Assembly (NCBI RefSeq): GCF_947259545.1
Contig: NZ_CAMYMK010000002.1
Location: 248,001-312,000, forward strand
DNA: 64,000 nt
From: an uncultured Marinobacter sp.
GTDB taxonomy: Bacteria; Pseudomonadota; Gammaproteobacteria; Pseudomonadales; Oleiphilaceae
Direction of reading: 5' to 3'
Shown: positions 18,997-27,953 of the stretch, piece after piece
Position numbering within the stretch: position 1 is the stretch's first letter
How the letters are laid out: every line of letters starts with the position of its first letter
Program-made: the position numbers and the translations under genes
The notes under the pieces: generated by a model
The model's database searches: none
The model's input: only the letters and a program-made list of their open reading frames with translations
What the model was told of the DNA's origin: nothing

Positions 18997-19953
18997 CTAA
19001 GCCTCTGTATTGTTCTCTTCTGTGTCCGGGAAAATGAGGGCCCTGAAGCTGTCGTGGTCCCGAAGTTGTTCGAAACTGGGGTCCACGGACGCGTCATCAC
19101 GGTAGGCTTCGGAAATATCGATGGCCCGCTGCAGGGTTGCCACTGCATCTTCCCAGCGCCCGATTTCGGCATAGGCGCATGCCAGCTGATAGTGCGCGTG
19201 GCCATTATCTGGTGCGAGTTTGAGTGCACGTTGACACAGGCTGATGGCCCACAATGGTTCCTGCATCTCCAATACTGCATCGGCCTTGTAGCTTAGAGCT
19301 TCCACGTCGTCCGGTCGCAAATCCAGAATCCGGTCGTAGGCGGAAATCTTGTTTTGCTGGGAGGTTTCCTGGCTGGCTTTGAGCCACAGCGAGTGCACTT
19401 CATTAGTACGCTCAATTTCCGCCTGATTCTGGTGGATGATGTCGGATTTTTGCTGCAGCTGTTCTTCGATGGACTTCAATCGCTTCTCGTATTCAACGAC
19501 CAGCTCGTTTACCCGTTTTTCGGCCAGGCTTGTGAGCTGGTTACGCATGTCGCGAATGGAATTCCAGCCGATCACGACCAGTATTGAGGTGGCACCGGCG
19601 ATCAGATAGAAGAAATAGGTCACTGTGTCGGTGGCGTAGGACATGGTCTTGTCCGCGACGGAGAGTTCCTTGTCCACGACCTTTTCAATCAGCTCCGCCC
19701 GTGTATTCTGCATCTCTTTGCGCAGGGCTTTGCTTTCCTCCAGCAGATAGAGTTCCACAAAAGGCGTATACATGGGTTTTTCCAGCGACTCTATACGTTT
19801 TTCAACGTCTTCAGCACTCAGATCATCGGGCGGCGCGGCGGATGTTTGGGCCTGCGCGCCGGAGGCAATGAGTATGGCTATCAAGGCGCTTGTCAGAATG
19901 GGGATCAGCCGAAAGTTTGTCAGGGGATTGCGCCCCCAGTAATGCTTGGTCAT
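18997..19953 (-). CDS. Membrane-anchored coiled-coil TPR protein, function unknown
   Basis: A 318-residue protein I cannot assign to a named function. It has an N-terminal hydrophobic segment (about 13-36, ending AQA, a signal peptide or anchor), an acidic helical stretch, and a membrane helix at about 111-130 (VTYFFYLIAGATSILVVIGW). A coiled coil (about 133-190) leads to two or three TPR-like repeats (about 195-285), with the typical PDNGHAHYQLACAYAEIGRWEDAVATL. Pointing of the TPR domain to the cytoplasm or periplasm cannot be decided. It lies 130 bp upstream of livK on the same strand but is probably independent. Confidence 0.7.
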   Translation of the reverse strand: MTKHYWGRNPLTNFRLIPILTSALIAILIASGAQAQTSAAPPDDLSAEDVEKRIESLEKPMYTPFVELYLLEESKALRKEMQNTRAELIEKVVDKELSVADKTMSYATDTVTYFFYLIAGATSILVVIGWNSIRDMRNQLTSLAEKRVNELVVEYEKRLKSIEEQLQQKSDIIHQNQAEIERTNEVHSLWLKASQETSQQNKISAYDRILDLRPDDVEALSYKADAVLEMQEPLWAISLCQRALKLAPDNGHAHYQLACAYAEIGRWEDAVATLQRAIDISEAYRDDASVDPSFEQLRDHDSFRALIFPDTEENNTEA

Positions 19954-20255
19954 GTAGCTATGTCCGTTCTGCGGAAGTTCAACAAAGTGATGACCTTAGC
20001 ACAGTGCCTGCAGGAAAAAATGCGGGATGAACGAATGCCTGTCCGATCAATGATGCATGGCCGCGGATGCTCTGAGCAAATGCCGACTTGCATTTGCGGG
20101 AACAAAGACCTCTAATAGTTAGTGGTATAAATAAATTGATGGCAAGGACAGTGAGGCTGAAGCCGATGGCGAGTAGCAGAGTGCTTTACTCGAAGCAGCT
20201 CAACGCCTCCGATTTCAATCATAATGTGGCCCCCGGCCCGGATCGGAGTAGTACC

Positions 20256-20750
20256 GTGAACAATTATGAACAGGTGCTGGTGGCACTGCGGCGTGTTATT
20301 CGTGCAACCGACCTGCACTCCAAGCGCCTGAGTAAGCATGCGGGCCTGACGGGGCCGCAATTGCTGATCATGCGAACGATCCGTGATCTGGGGGAAGTGA
20401 CCATAGGCACCATCGCCGACAAGGTGAGTCTCAGCCAGGCCACAGTGACCACCATTCTGGACCGCCTGGAGCACCGTCAACTGGTTTACCGGGTGCGCAG
20501 TACCCGGGACAAGCGCAAGGTGCACGCGCACCTGACCGAGGACGGCGCGGATATCCTTGCCCGCGCGCCCCAGCCCCTGCAGGAGGATTTCATCAAGAAG
20601 TTCCAGAGCCTGCATGAGTGGGAGCAGACCATGATCATCGCGTCGCTTCAGCGGGTGGCCAATATGATGGACGCCGACGATATTGATGCCTCGCCGGTGC
20701 TCGATGTCGGGCCGGTGCTGAAGGACGACGGCTGGAAAGAGAAGGCCTGA
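20256..20750 (+). CDS. MarR family transcriptional regulator
   Basis: A winged-helix dimeric DNA-binding regulator; the ligand is unknown. I choose GTG 20256, which has GGAG at 20245-20248 and gives 164 residues, the normal MarR length. The frame is open further upstream to ATG 20166 (30 more residues, weaker ribosome-binding site), so a longer form is possible. The recognition segment LSQATVTTILDRLEHRQLV and wing VRSTRDKRKVHAHLTEDG are clear. It is convergent with the Lon-family gene (6 bp apart) and divergent from the TPR gene. Nothing in the sequence identifies its target. Confidence 0.85.
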   Translation: MNNYEQVLVALRRVIRATDLHSKRLSKHAGLTGPQLLIMRTIRDLGEVTIGTIADKVSLSQATVTTILDRLEHRQLVYRVRSTRDKRKVHAHLTEDGADILARAPQPLQEDFIKKFQSLHEWEQTMIIASLQRVANMMDADDIDASPVLDVGPVLKDDGWKEKA

Positions 20751-20758
20751 AGGCCTTC
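20741..20758. terminator. Short hairpin spanning two convergent stop codons
   Basis: GAAGGCC/GGCCTTC with loop TGAA covers the MarR stop and the end of the Lon-family gene. There is no T run, so terminator activity is doubtful. Confidence 0.35.
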
Positions 20759-23207
20759 AATGCACCGAAGACCCCCTCCTGGGCTTGTTGCCAAAACAGA
20801 CCTGAAACACATCGCTGTATTGTTTGGCGAAATTCACCGTCAGGCCTTCCTTCAGGTAGTCCGGTAGCTCCTCGTAATCCCCCCGGTTCGCCTCCGGCAG
20901 AATCAGGTTGCTGATTTTCTGACGGCGGGCGGCTATGACTTTTTCACGGATACCGCCTACCGGCAGCACCTGGCCTGTCAGTGTCAGCTCACCGGTCATG
21001 GCAATGTTCTGTTGTGGTGCTTCCCGCCGTGCGATGGACAGCAGGGCAGTGGCCATGGTGACGCCGGCGCTGGGGCCATCCTTTGGTGTCGCTCCTTCCG
21101 GTACGTGCAGGTGCACAAAGGATTTGTCGAAGAACGTGGGGTCGCCCTTGAAGCGCTTGAGGTTTGACGACACATAGCTGTAGGCGATTTCCGCCGATTC
21201 CTTCATCACATCCCCGAGTTGCCCGGTCAGTTTGAAGCCACGCTGGGAGCTGTGAATACGGGACGCTTCAATGCTCAATGTGGCGCCGCCCATGGCAGTC
21301 CAGGCAAGGCCGGTAACCACACCGATGCCCTTGAGGGATTTTTCTTTACGGAAGGAGGGCTGGCCGAGGTAGGTTGCCAGGTCTGCCACACCAACCTTCA
21401 CCGGGGTATCCGGATCGTCCAGTAATCGCACGATGCCCTTGCGGATAATCTTGTGCAGCATTTTTTCCAGGTTACGCACCCCGGCTTCACGGGCGTAGCC
21501 CTCAATGACCTGTTTCACCGCCGCATCGCTGATGTTCAGCTGTTTTTTCAGCAATCCCACTCTCTTCAGCAGGCGAGGTATCAGGAAGTGCTTGGCGATG
21601 GCCAGCTTTTCCTCGGCGATGTAGCCGGACAGCCGGATAACGTCCATCCGGTCCAGCAGCGGGCGGGGGATGGTGTCCAGTTGATTGGCGGTGCAGATAA
21701 AAAGGACCTTCGACAGGTCCATGCGAACGTCCAGATAGTGATCCAGGAATTCGCGGTTTTGCTCCGGGTCCAGGGTTTCCAGCAGGGCAGAGGCCGGATC
21801 CCCCTGATAGGACGCGCCAATCTTGTCGATCTCGTCCAGCATGATCACCGGGTTGGACACCTTGGCGTCTTTCAGCGCCTGTACGAATTTGCCGGGCATG
21901 GCGCCGATGTAGGTGCGGCGGTGGCCCTTGATCTCGGCCTCGTCTCTCATGCCGCCGACGCTGAAGCGATAGAATTCGCGGCCAAGGGCATTTGCCACCG
22001 AGTGACCGATGGAGGTTTTGCCCACCCCGGGTGGGCCGACCAGCAGCAGTATCGAGCCGCTGACTTCACCTTTGAACGTGCCTTCGGCAAGGAACTCGAC
22101 AATACGGTCTTTGACGTCCTCCAGGCCATCGTGGTCGCGGTCCAGTATCCGGCGGGCCTCCGTCAGGTCGAAGTGGTCTTCAGAGGTCAGTCCCCAGGGC
22201 ACCTGGGTCAGCCAGTCCAGATAGTTGCGGGTGACGCCGTATTCCGGTGATCCCTGCTCCAGCACCTGCAATTTCTCGATCTCGTCTTCGAAGCGTTCTC
22301 TGACCTGCCCCGGCGGATTCAGTTTTTCCATGCGGGCCTGGAAGCGCTCCACGTCCGCGGTCTTGTCGTCCTTGGCCATGCCCAGCTCGCGCTGGATCAC
22401 TTTCAGTTGTTCCCGCAGGAAGAATTCTCGCTGGTGTTTCTGCACCTTATCGTTAACTTCCTCGCTGATCTCCGCCTGCAGGCGTGCCACTTCCTGCTCC
22501 TTGCGCATGAGCAGGAGCACCTTCTCCATCCTGCGGAGAAGAGGAACAGTATTCAGCACATCCTGAAGCTCCTGGCCCTTGGCGCTGGTCATGGAGGCGC
22601 CGAAATCGGCCAGTGGCGAGCTGTCGTCCGGCCCGAAGCGGGACAGGTATTGCTTTACCTCTTCTCCGTACAGCGGGTTGGTGCGCAGAAGATCCTTGAT
22701 GGCGCTGATGATGGCGAGGGTGTAAGCCTTGAGTTCATCGGCTTCTTCCTCGGGTTCGTTGGGGTACTCCACCTCAACCAGGTAAGGCGGTTTCCGACGC
22801 AGCCACTGGACGATCCGGAACCGTTGCAGGCCCTGGGCAATAAACTGGACCTTGCCGTTCTCCTGCTGGGCGTGGTGAACCCTGACGGCGCAGCCTATGG
22901 TTTCCAGTTCGTCGCTGGCGGGAATGTTTCGCTCCGGATCCGGGCCGTCGACAAAGCAGATGCCGAGAACCTTATGGTCGGTTTCGGCCACACGCTTGAG
23001 GGTTTCGTTCCAGGGATCCTGATTAACCACTACCGGCTGGACCTGCGCCGGGAAAAACGGGCGGTTGGATACCGGCAGGACGTACATGCGTCGGGGCATC
23101 AGTTGCTGGGGCAGCGCCAGGCCCTTGCTGTTCTCATCTTTACCGATGTACTCGGTGACATCTTCCTCGAATTCTTCAAGAGAGTCATTACGGTTGTCTT
23201 CGTTCAT
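20757..23207 (-). CDS. Lon family ATP-dependent protease (AsrA-like)
   Basis: A cytoplasmic ATP-dependent serine protease. ATG 23207 (MNEDNRND) gives 816 residues; the open frame extends 21 codons further but lacks a better start. The N-terminal LON substrate domain begins unusually late after an acidic segment and reads MYVLPVSNRPFFPAQVQPVVV. The AAA+ module has Walker A GPPGVGKT at about 391-398. The protease domain has nucleophile Ser713 in PKDGPSAG and a catalytic Lys in GGIREKVIAA. The N-terminus is closer to the second Lon of Pseudomonas (AsrA) than to E. coli Lon, so a separate classical lon may exist elsewhere. Confidence 0.88.
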   Translation of the reverse strand: MNEDNRNDSLEEFEEDVTEYIGKDENSKGLALPQQLMPRRMYVLPVSNRPFFPAQVQPVVVNQDPWNETLKRVAETDHKVLGICFVDGPDPERNIPASDELETIGCAVRVHHAQQENGKVQFIAQGLQRFRIVQWLRRKPPYLVEVEYPNEPEEEADELKAYTLAIISAIKDLLRTNPLYGEEVKQYLSRFGPDDSSPLADFGASMTSAKGQELQDVLNTVPLLRRMEKVLLLMRKEQEVARLQAEISEEVNDKVQKHQREFFLREQLKVIQRELGMAKDDKTADVERFQARMEKLNPPGQVRERFEDEIEKLQVLEQGSPEYGVTRNYLDWLTQVPWGLTSEDHFDLTEARRILDRDHDGLEDVKDRIVEFLAEGTFKGEVSGSILLLVGPPGVGKTSIGHSVANALGREFYRFSVGGMRDEAEIKGHRRTYIGAMPGKFVQALKDAKVSNPVIMLDEIDKIGASYQGDPASALLETLDPEQNREFLDHYLDVRMDLSKVLFICTANQLDTIPRPLLDRMDVIRLSGYIAEEKLAIAKHFLIPRLLKRVGLLKKQLNISDAAVKQVIEGYAREAGVRNLEKMLHKIIRKGIVRLLDDPDTPVKVGVADLATYLGQPSFRKEKSLKGIGVVTGLAWTAMGGATLSIEASRIHSSQRGFKLTGQLGDVMKESAEIAYSYVSSNLKRFKGDPTFFDKSFVHLHVPEGATPKDGPSAGVTMATALLSIARREAPQQNIAMTGELTLTGQVLPVGGIREKVIAARRQKISNLILPEANRGDYEELPDYLKEGLTVNFAKQYSDVFQVCFGNKPRRGSSVH

Positions 23208-23407
23208 ACCGTGCCAGTATCCATCCGGAAAGTTTGGTGAGGGGCATGATCGACTGCCCCGACGTGTCATTTATAGCTTATGTAAAGTCAGTTGCGGGTA
23301 TTTCAAGGACCTCCGCCCAAGATGGGCGTGAGCCTTGAAATTCATCGTTTTGCCCCCAATACCATGGCAAACCCAACGAACTTTCCCAACCTGTTCAGGT
23401 GCCACTG

Positions 23408-24271
23408 ATGAGCAATTCGCCTTATATTTTTGAAGCCAATATGGAGAACTTCCAGCAGAAAGTGATGGAAGCTTCTTCAACCACCCCCGTTCTGGTCGAT
23501 GTCTGGGCGGAGTGGTGTGCACCCTGTAAGCAATTGATGCCCTTGCTGGAAAAACTGGCTGAGGAGTATCAGGGGGGCTTCATGCTGGCCAAGGTAAATG
23601 CCGACGAACAGCAGCAGCTGACCGCCTCACTGGGGGTGCGCAGTTTGCCCACGGTGATTCTGGTAAAGGACGGCCAGGCCGTGGACGGGTTCAATGGTGC
23701 GCTGCCGGAGAGCGAAATTCGCAAGGTGCTGGACAAGCATGTGGAGGCCCCCAGGGAAGATCCCTACGAAAAAGCCCACCGGCTCTGGGAGGGCGGCGAC
23801 GTGGAGGGCGCCCTGGCGATCCTGACGGACATGAACCAGAAAGACCCGGAGGACCTCAAGGTCCTCATTGACCTGGCACAGTTGAAAGCGGAAATGGGGG
23901 ATCTGGAAACTGCCGAACAGGTGCTTGAGAGTCTGCCGCCGGAAGAGAAGATGCAGACCCAGGCGAGGCAGCTGGCGGCTCGCATCAAGTTTCTGAAACA
24001 GTCCGCAGAGCTGCCGCCCATCAAGGATCTGGAAATGGCGCTGGAGCAGGACCCGAAAGACCCCCACGCCCTGCATCAATTGGCGCTGCACCATATCCTG
24101 CAGGAAAACAACGCTCAGGCGATGGAGCTGCTTATCCGCCTGATGCAATCTGACAGCAAATACAAGGATGAAGTTGCCAAGACAACACTGATCGAACTGT
24201 TCGACAAGCTTGGCAACAACAACCCGGACGTGAGGACCTACCGGCGCAAACTGTACACCTTGATGCACTGA
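23408..24271 (+). CDS. cnoX: Thioredoxin-TPR chaperedoxin (CnoX/YbbN family)
   Basis: CnoX combines a thioredoxin fold with TPR-like repeats and protects clients from oxidative aggregation, handing them to GroEL or DnaK. ATG 23408 follows AGGTG by 8 nt and gives 287 residues. The thioredoxin domain (1-115) has WAEWCAPCKQ with both cysteines (37 and 40), whereas E. coli CnoX has lost the first. Four helical repeats follow to the end. It is divergent from the Lon-family protease, a natural neighbour in protein quality control. Confidence 0.9.
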   Translation: MSNSPYIFEANMENFQQKVMEASSTTPVLVDVWAEWCAPCKQLMPLLEKLAEEYQGGFMLAKVNADEQQQLTASLGVRSLPTVILVKDGQAVDGFNGALPESEIRKVLDKHVEAPREDPYEKAHRLWEGGDVEGALAILTDMNQKDPEDLKVLIDLAQLKAEMGDLETAEQVLESLPPEEKMQTQARQLAARIKFLKQSAELPPIKDLEMALEQDPKDPHALHQLALHHILQENNAQAMELLIRLMQSDSKYKDEVAKTTLIELFDKLGNNNPDVRTYRRKLYTLMH

Positions 24272-24281
24272 TCCGTTCGGT

Positions 24282-24310
24282 CAGCCTGAACCATTTCTGG
24301 ATTCAGGCTG
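24282..24310. terminator. Hairpin between convergent cnoX and desaturase genes
   Basis: CAGCCTGAA (24282-24290) pairs perfectly with TTCAGGCTG (24302-24310) and overlaps the desaturase stop. There is no clear T tract; termination is a guess. Confidence 0.4.
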
Positions 24311-25397
24311 TCTGGCGTTCCTCTGCAGAGGTCTCTGCGTAGAAACGGTTTCCCCTCAGGAAAGTCCCGTAATCGTTGAAGCGAACCCCCATCTTTCTCA
24401 TTACCTTGTGGGCGGCCGGTGCCGTCCATTGCCGGATATAGAAAGGTTCCCGCACCGCGAAGTGGTGAATGGCGTGGGTGCTGCCGAAGTTGAAGCAGAA
24501 AACCTGCATCGGCATCAGCCACCAGGGGTTGAGGACCTGGCATTGTTGCATCACGTTCCGGGCTTCGACGTCGCCGTAATAGTGCATGTTGGAGCTGATG
24601 AAGTGCAGGCAGAATGTGCGCAGGAAAGACGGCAGCATGTACACCACAGCAAAGGTATTCAGAGCGCTCATCACCGCAGACAGCTCGGCTGACAGGGTGA
24701 GCGGGTTGCCGCTGATCTGGGCGGTAAACAGGACTACGTGGGCGACCACCCAGCCGTGGAACAGCAGGTAATAGATGTTGCCCAGCGGTGCATAGGCGAG
24801 CATCTGCTGCAGGCTCATTTTTCTGGCTTCGCCCCGTGATGCCGGCTTCTGGGAGCGGATATACTGGCGCACGGCGCGCTGCATGGTAAACGGGCGGAGG
24901 AAAACCGCCATCATATTATCCCCGGTCATCAACAAACGCCGTAAGCCCCAGCGCTCACCGTTGGTAATGCCCCGCTCCTCCAGGTCGCTCTCGGTGCCGC
25001 TGAACTTGTGGTGGTGCAGGTGAAGCTTGCGCCGCACAAAGGGGCTGACGGTGCTGGCCCGTGCCAGCCAGCCCACAGCCAGCATAAGATCGTTGGCCCA
25101 GGGGCGGTTCTTGAAGTACATCAGGTGGATCAGGTCGTGTTCCAGCTCATGAATGAAGGAAGCGAAAATGGCCGTTGCCGGAATGCATGCCCACCAGGGG
25201 ATGTAGCCCATGACGTAGAGTGTGCCACTGGCGATCATGCCCAGCAGTGAAACGATCATGATCGTTGCGCCGATCAGGTTCTGGTGTTTCTCAAGCCACG
25301 GATGACGGCGGCGAAGTGCCCGACCCTCTTCAAGAATGGTCTTGCGGATGTAATCAGTTTTCTCCGCATCGGTCATGGTGTTCGGATCAACAGACAT
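24303..25397 (-). CDS. Membrane fatty acid desaturase
   Basis: A di-iron membrane desaturase or hydroxylase acting on acyl chains. The 364-residue protein has four or more hydrophobic segments. It carries the three histidine clusters of the superfamily: HELEHDLIH (83-91), HLHHH (126-130) and HAIHH (308-312). Regiospecificity cannot be read from sequence. It is divergent from an AraC-type regulator (136 bp gap), which probably controls it. An alternative is a related alkane- or sterol-type hydroxylase, but the His spacing fits acyl desaturases better. Confidence 0.82.
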   Translation of the reverse strand: MSVDPNTMTDAEKTDYIRKTILEEGRALRRRHPWLEKHQNLIGATIMIVSLLGMIASGTLYVMGYIPWWACIPATAIFASFIHELEHDLIHLMYFKNRPWANDLMLAVGWLARASTVSPFVRRKLHLHHHKFSGTESDLEERGITNGERWGLRRLLMTGDNMMAVFLRPFTMQRAVRQYIRSQKPASRGEARKMSLQQMLAYAPLGNIYYLLFHGWVVAHVVLFTAQISGNPLTLSAELSAVMSALNTFAVVYMLPSFLRTFCLHFISSNMHYYGDVEARNVMQQCQVLNPWWLMPMQVFCFNFGSTHAIHHFAVREPFYIRQWTAPAAHKVMRKMGVRFNDYGTFLRGNRFYAETSAEERQTA

Positions 25398-25533
25398 GGA
25401 TTTGACCTTTTTTACGGTTGTGGTTGGCAGCCAGGCACCTGTACCTGGCGATATCTGCTGCTATTGTGAGTGGGTCCATACCGAATCGGGGTATGATTGC
25501 ACGACAAAAAACGATCATTAGACGACAATTACA
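25398..25533. promoter_or_regulatory. Divergent promoter region of desaturase and AraC genes
   Basis: An inverted repeat GCCAGG-N8-CCTGGC (25430-25435 with 25444-25449) sits centrally between the divergent genes and is a candidate operator. A repeated ACGA-containing motif (ACGACAAAAAACGATCA and GACGACAAT) lies nearer the AraC start. Confidence 0.4.
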
Positions 25534-26556
25534 ATGACAACCGTTTCCATTGTTTCCAGTCAGCCTACTGTTCCCGGCACCTACGTTCTGCTACTGATCG
25601 ATGTAGTAGAGCGGTGGAACGTCACCGTGGAACAGCTGTTATCAGAAGAGGGGCTTGCGCTGGAAGACCTGCTGCGCAGCGGCTTCCGTGTCCCCAGAGA
25701 AAGTTTTTCACGGCTTATACAGCGGGCTATCGCGCTGACAGGTGAGCCTGGCATCGGTTTCCTGTTGGGATTGCAGATGAAGGTGTCGTGTCATGGGGTG
25801 ATCGGGCAGGCTGCCATGGTGGCAAAAACGCTGGGCGAAGCGCTCGATATCGCCCAGGCCTATTTCGCAGTCCCTTCGTCCGATCTGACATTGCGCCTCG
25901 ATCGGGAGGGCGATGAGGTTCGTCTCATACTGAGTGAGCGGGATGGGCGCTACCAGCTCGGGGAGGTAGGGGCGCAGTTCCTTCTGACCGGGTTTGCCGC
26001 CATGGGGGAGGCGCTCACTGGCCGCAGGCTCAAGGGCAAGGGGGTGGTCCGTTTTCCAGAGCCGCCGTACATGGATCGCTTTGAGCACCTGATCGCGGGG
26101 CAGCTGATCTTTGACGGTGACTTCAATGGCTTCATCTTCGACGCATCGATTCTCGACTATCCCCTGGTCATGGCGGACCCGGTGGCTGCGCGGGTTGCCC
26201 GGGAGCAATGTAAAGAAGAGCTCGGGCGGCTGGGTGGCGGGCGCTCGCTGGTGCAACAGGTGCGGGACCTGGTGTTTGATGAGGAGCTGGGGTTTGCTTC
26301 CATGGAGGAGGTAGCGGAAAAGCTGAATGTGACTCCGCGAACGTTGCAGCGCCGGTTACAGGCTGAGGGAGTGGTGTTCCGGGAATTGGTAGAGTCGATC
26401 CGGCAGCAACATGCCAGACGCCTGCTTGCTATCCGGCAGAAAAGTATTGGTCAGGTGTCGGATTTGCTGGGCTACTCCGATGTCACCAATTTCAGTCGGG
26501 CGTTTCGACGCTGGACCGGCTGTTCGCCGCGGGATTATATGAAGGCGCCGGACTAG
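25534..26556 (+). CDS. AraC family transcriptional regulator
   Basis: A 340-residue regulator. The N-terminal 200 residues match the arabinose-binding-like domain found in OruR-type AraC proteins (ALTGEPGIGFLLGLQMKVS, then GVIGQAAMVAKTLGEALD). The C-terminal HTH_18 domain (about 240-338) contains ASMEEVAEKLNVTPRTLQRR and the second helix-turn-helix IGQVSDLLGYSDVTNFSRAF. The ATG follows an AT-rich segment without a strong Shine-Dalgarno. Divergent orientation suggests control of the fatty acid desaturase, perhaps in response to fatty acids (inference). Confidence 0.88.
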   Translation: MTTVSIVSSQPTVPGTYVLLLIDVVERWNVTVEQLLSEEGLALEDLLRSGFRVPRESFSRLIQRAIALTGEPGIGFLLGLQMKVSCHGVIGQAAMVAKTLGEALDIAQAYFAVPSSDLTLRLDREGDEVRLILSERDGRYQLGEVGAQFLLTGFAAMGEALTGRRLKGKGVVRFPEPPYMDRFEHLIAGQLIFDGDFNGFIFDASILDYPLVMADPVAARVAREQCKEELGRLGGGRSLVQQVRDLVFDEELGFASMEEVAEKLNVTPRTLQRRLQAEGVVFRELVESIRQQHARRLLAIRQKSIGQVSDLLGYSDVTNFSRAFRRWTGCSPRDYMKAPD

Positions 26557-26570
26557 CGGCGCCTTCCTTT
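26542..26570. terminator. Hairpin between convergent AraC and kamA genes
   Basis: AAGGCGCC (26542-26549) pairs with GGCGCCTT (26558-26565), followed by CCTTTC. It overlaps the AraC stop codon. Confidence 0.5.
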
Positions 26571-26588
26571 CGGGAGAGAGGGGCGGCC

Positions 26589-27953
26589 TCAGCCATTCCC
26601 CTTCTTCATCTGTTCATATTCATCCTCAAAGAAGAACTTCTCTTCCCCGAGTGCCGGTTCCAGCTCGTGCAGCCAGGTGGCTGTCTCACTGTACTTGGCG
26701 AAGAACGGGCGCTGCACCCAGTCCGGGTTGCGTCCCTGCAGGAAGCGCAGTACGAACACCTTCTCGCCATTGATTTCGGTGATGCCCTGCACCTCTACCT
26801 TGCCGGGGCCGGCGCTCATGGAGGGGCCGCGCGCGGTGCGGGCCAGGCCGGAGACCTGTTTCATGGCTTCGCGGTAGATCTGGAAGGCTTCGGCAAGCGG
26901 CACTTCGAAGTAGTTCTTGGCGCCAGTGTCCCGCTCCACAAACATGTAGTAGGGGATGATGCCCAGCTGAACTTCTTTCTTCCACAGTTTGGCCCAGGCT
27001 TCGGCGTCGTCATTGACGTGCTTGATCAGCGGGCCTTGGGCACGAATCTCTGCGCCGGTGGCGCGGATACGACGGATCGCTTCTTCGGCGATGTCGGTGG
27101 TGATTTCCTGCCAGTGGTTGTAGTGAGCCATGATGGCCACGTGCTTGCCAGCATCGACCAGGCGGGCAAACAGATCGATCAGCTCGTCCGCGTCCTTGTC
27201 GGTTACGAAGCGATACGGCCAGAAGGTCAGAGCCTTGGTGCCGATGCGAATGGTCTGGATGTGGTCGAACTCCGGCTGCAGCAAAGGTTCCAGATACTGC
27301 ACCAGGTTCTTGGTCTTCATCACCATGGGGTCGCCGCCGGTAACCAGCAGGTCGGTAACCTCGGTGTGTTCCTGCAGGTAGCCATGAAGCTTCTCGGCTT
27401 CGGTGCTGGCCATCTTCAGGTCCTTGTCACCGACAAACTGTGCCCAGCGGAAGCAGAAGGTGCAGTAGGAGTGGCAGGTTTGCCCCTGGGCCGGGAAGAA
27501 CAAGACGGTTTCCCGATACTTGTGCTGGACTCCGTCCAGAACCTCGCCGTCCAGCTCGGGCATGTTCATTTCCATCTGGCCGGCCGGGTGGGGGTTCAGC
27601 TCGTCACGGATTTCCTTGGCAACGGCCTGAATCTCTTTCTTGTCAGCACCTTCCCGATGCATCTTTGCCATGCGCTCGAAATGTTCGTCCTTCAACATGC
27701 CTTTTTGAGGGAAGACAAGCTGGTAGATCGGGTCGTTGGGTACCTTGTCCCAGTTGATCAGTTCGTTGATCACATACTCGTTGACCCGGAACGGAAGCAC
27801 GCTGGCGACGACCTTCATTTCGAACAGGGTGTCTTCAGGGAGATTCTGGATAACCTCAATCTTGTCGAGCTGGCGGTCTGTATAGACCTTGAAGCGCCGC
27901 TCTTCGAACTCGGCAGTCGGGATGCGGTTCGGGAACGTGACGATGGAGTTCAT
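26589..27953 (-). CDS. Lysine 2,3-aminomutase family radical SAM enzyme
   Basis: A radical SAM, PLP-dependent aminomutase that would convert L-lysine to beta-lysine. The 454-residue protein has the CxxxCxxC cluster motif (Cys160, 164, 167 in CHSYCTFCF), the SAM-binding GGD motif (DLLVTGGDPM) and the PLP lysine 385 in MSAGPGK. It is longer than EpmB (about 340 residues), which modifies EF-P. AGAGGG precedes the ATG. No beta-lysine acetyltransferase, EF-P ligase or lysine fermentation gene is nearby, so whether it makes an osmolyte, an EF-P substrate or something else is open. Confidence 0.85.
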   Translation of the reverse strand: MNSIVTFPNRIPTAEFEERRFKVYTDRQLDKIEVIQNLPEDTLFEMKVVASVLPFRVNEYVINELINWDKVPNDPIYQLVFPQKGMLKDEHFERMAKMHREGADKKEIQAVAKEIRDELNPHPAGQMEMNMPELDGEVLDGVQHKYRETVLFFPAQGQTCHSYCTFCFRWAQFVGDKDLKMASTEAEKLHGYLQEHTEVTDLLVTGGDPMVMKTKNLVQYLEPLLQPEFDHIQTIRIGTKALTFWPYRFVTDKDADELIDLFARLVDAGKHVAIMAHYNHWQEITTDIAEEAIRRIRATGAEIRAQGPLIKHVNDDAEAWAKLWKKEVQLGIIPYYMFVERDTGAKNYFEVPLAEAFQIYREAMKQVSGLARTARGPSMSAGPGKVEVQGITEINGEKVFVLRFLQGRNPDWVQRPFFAKYSETATWLHELEPALGEEKFFFEDEYEQMKKGNG

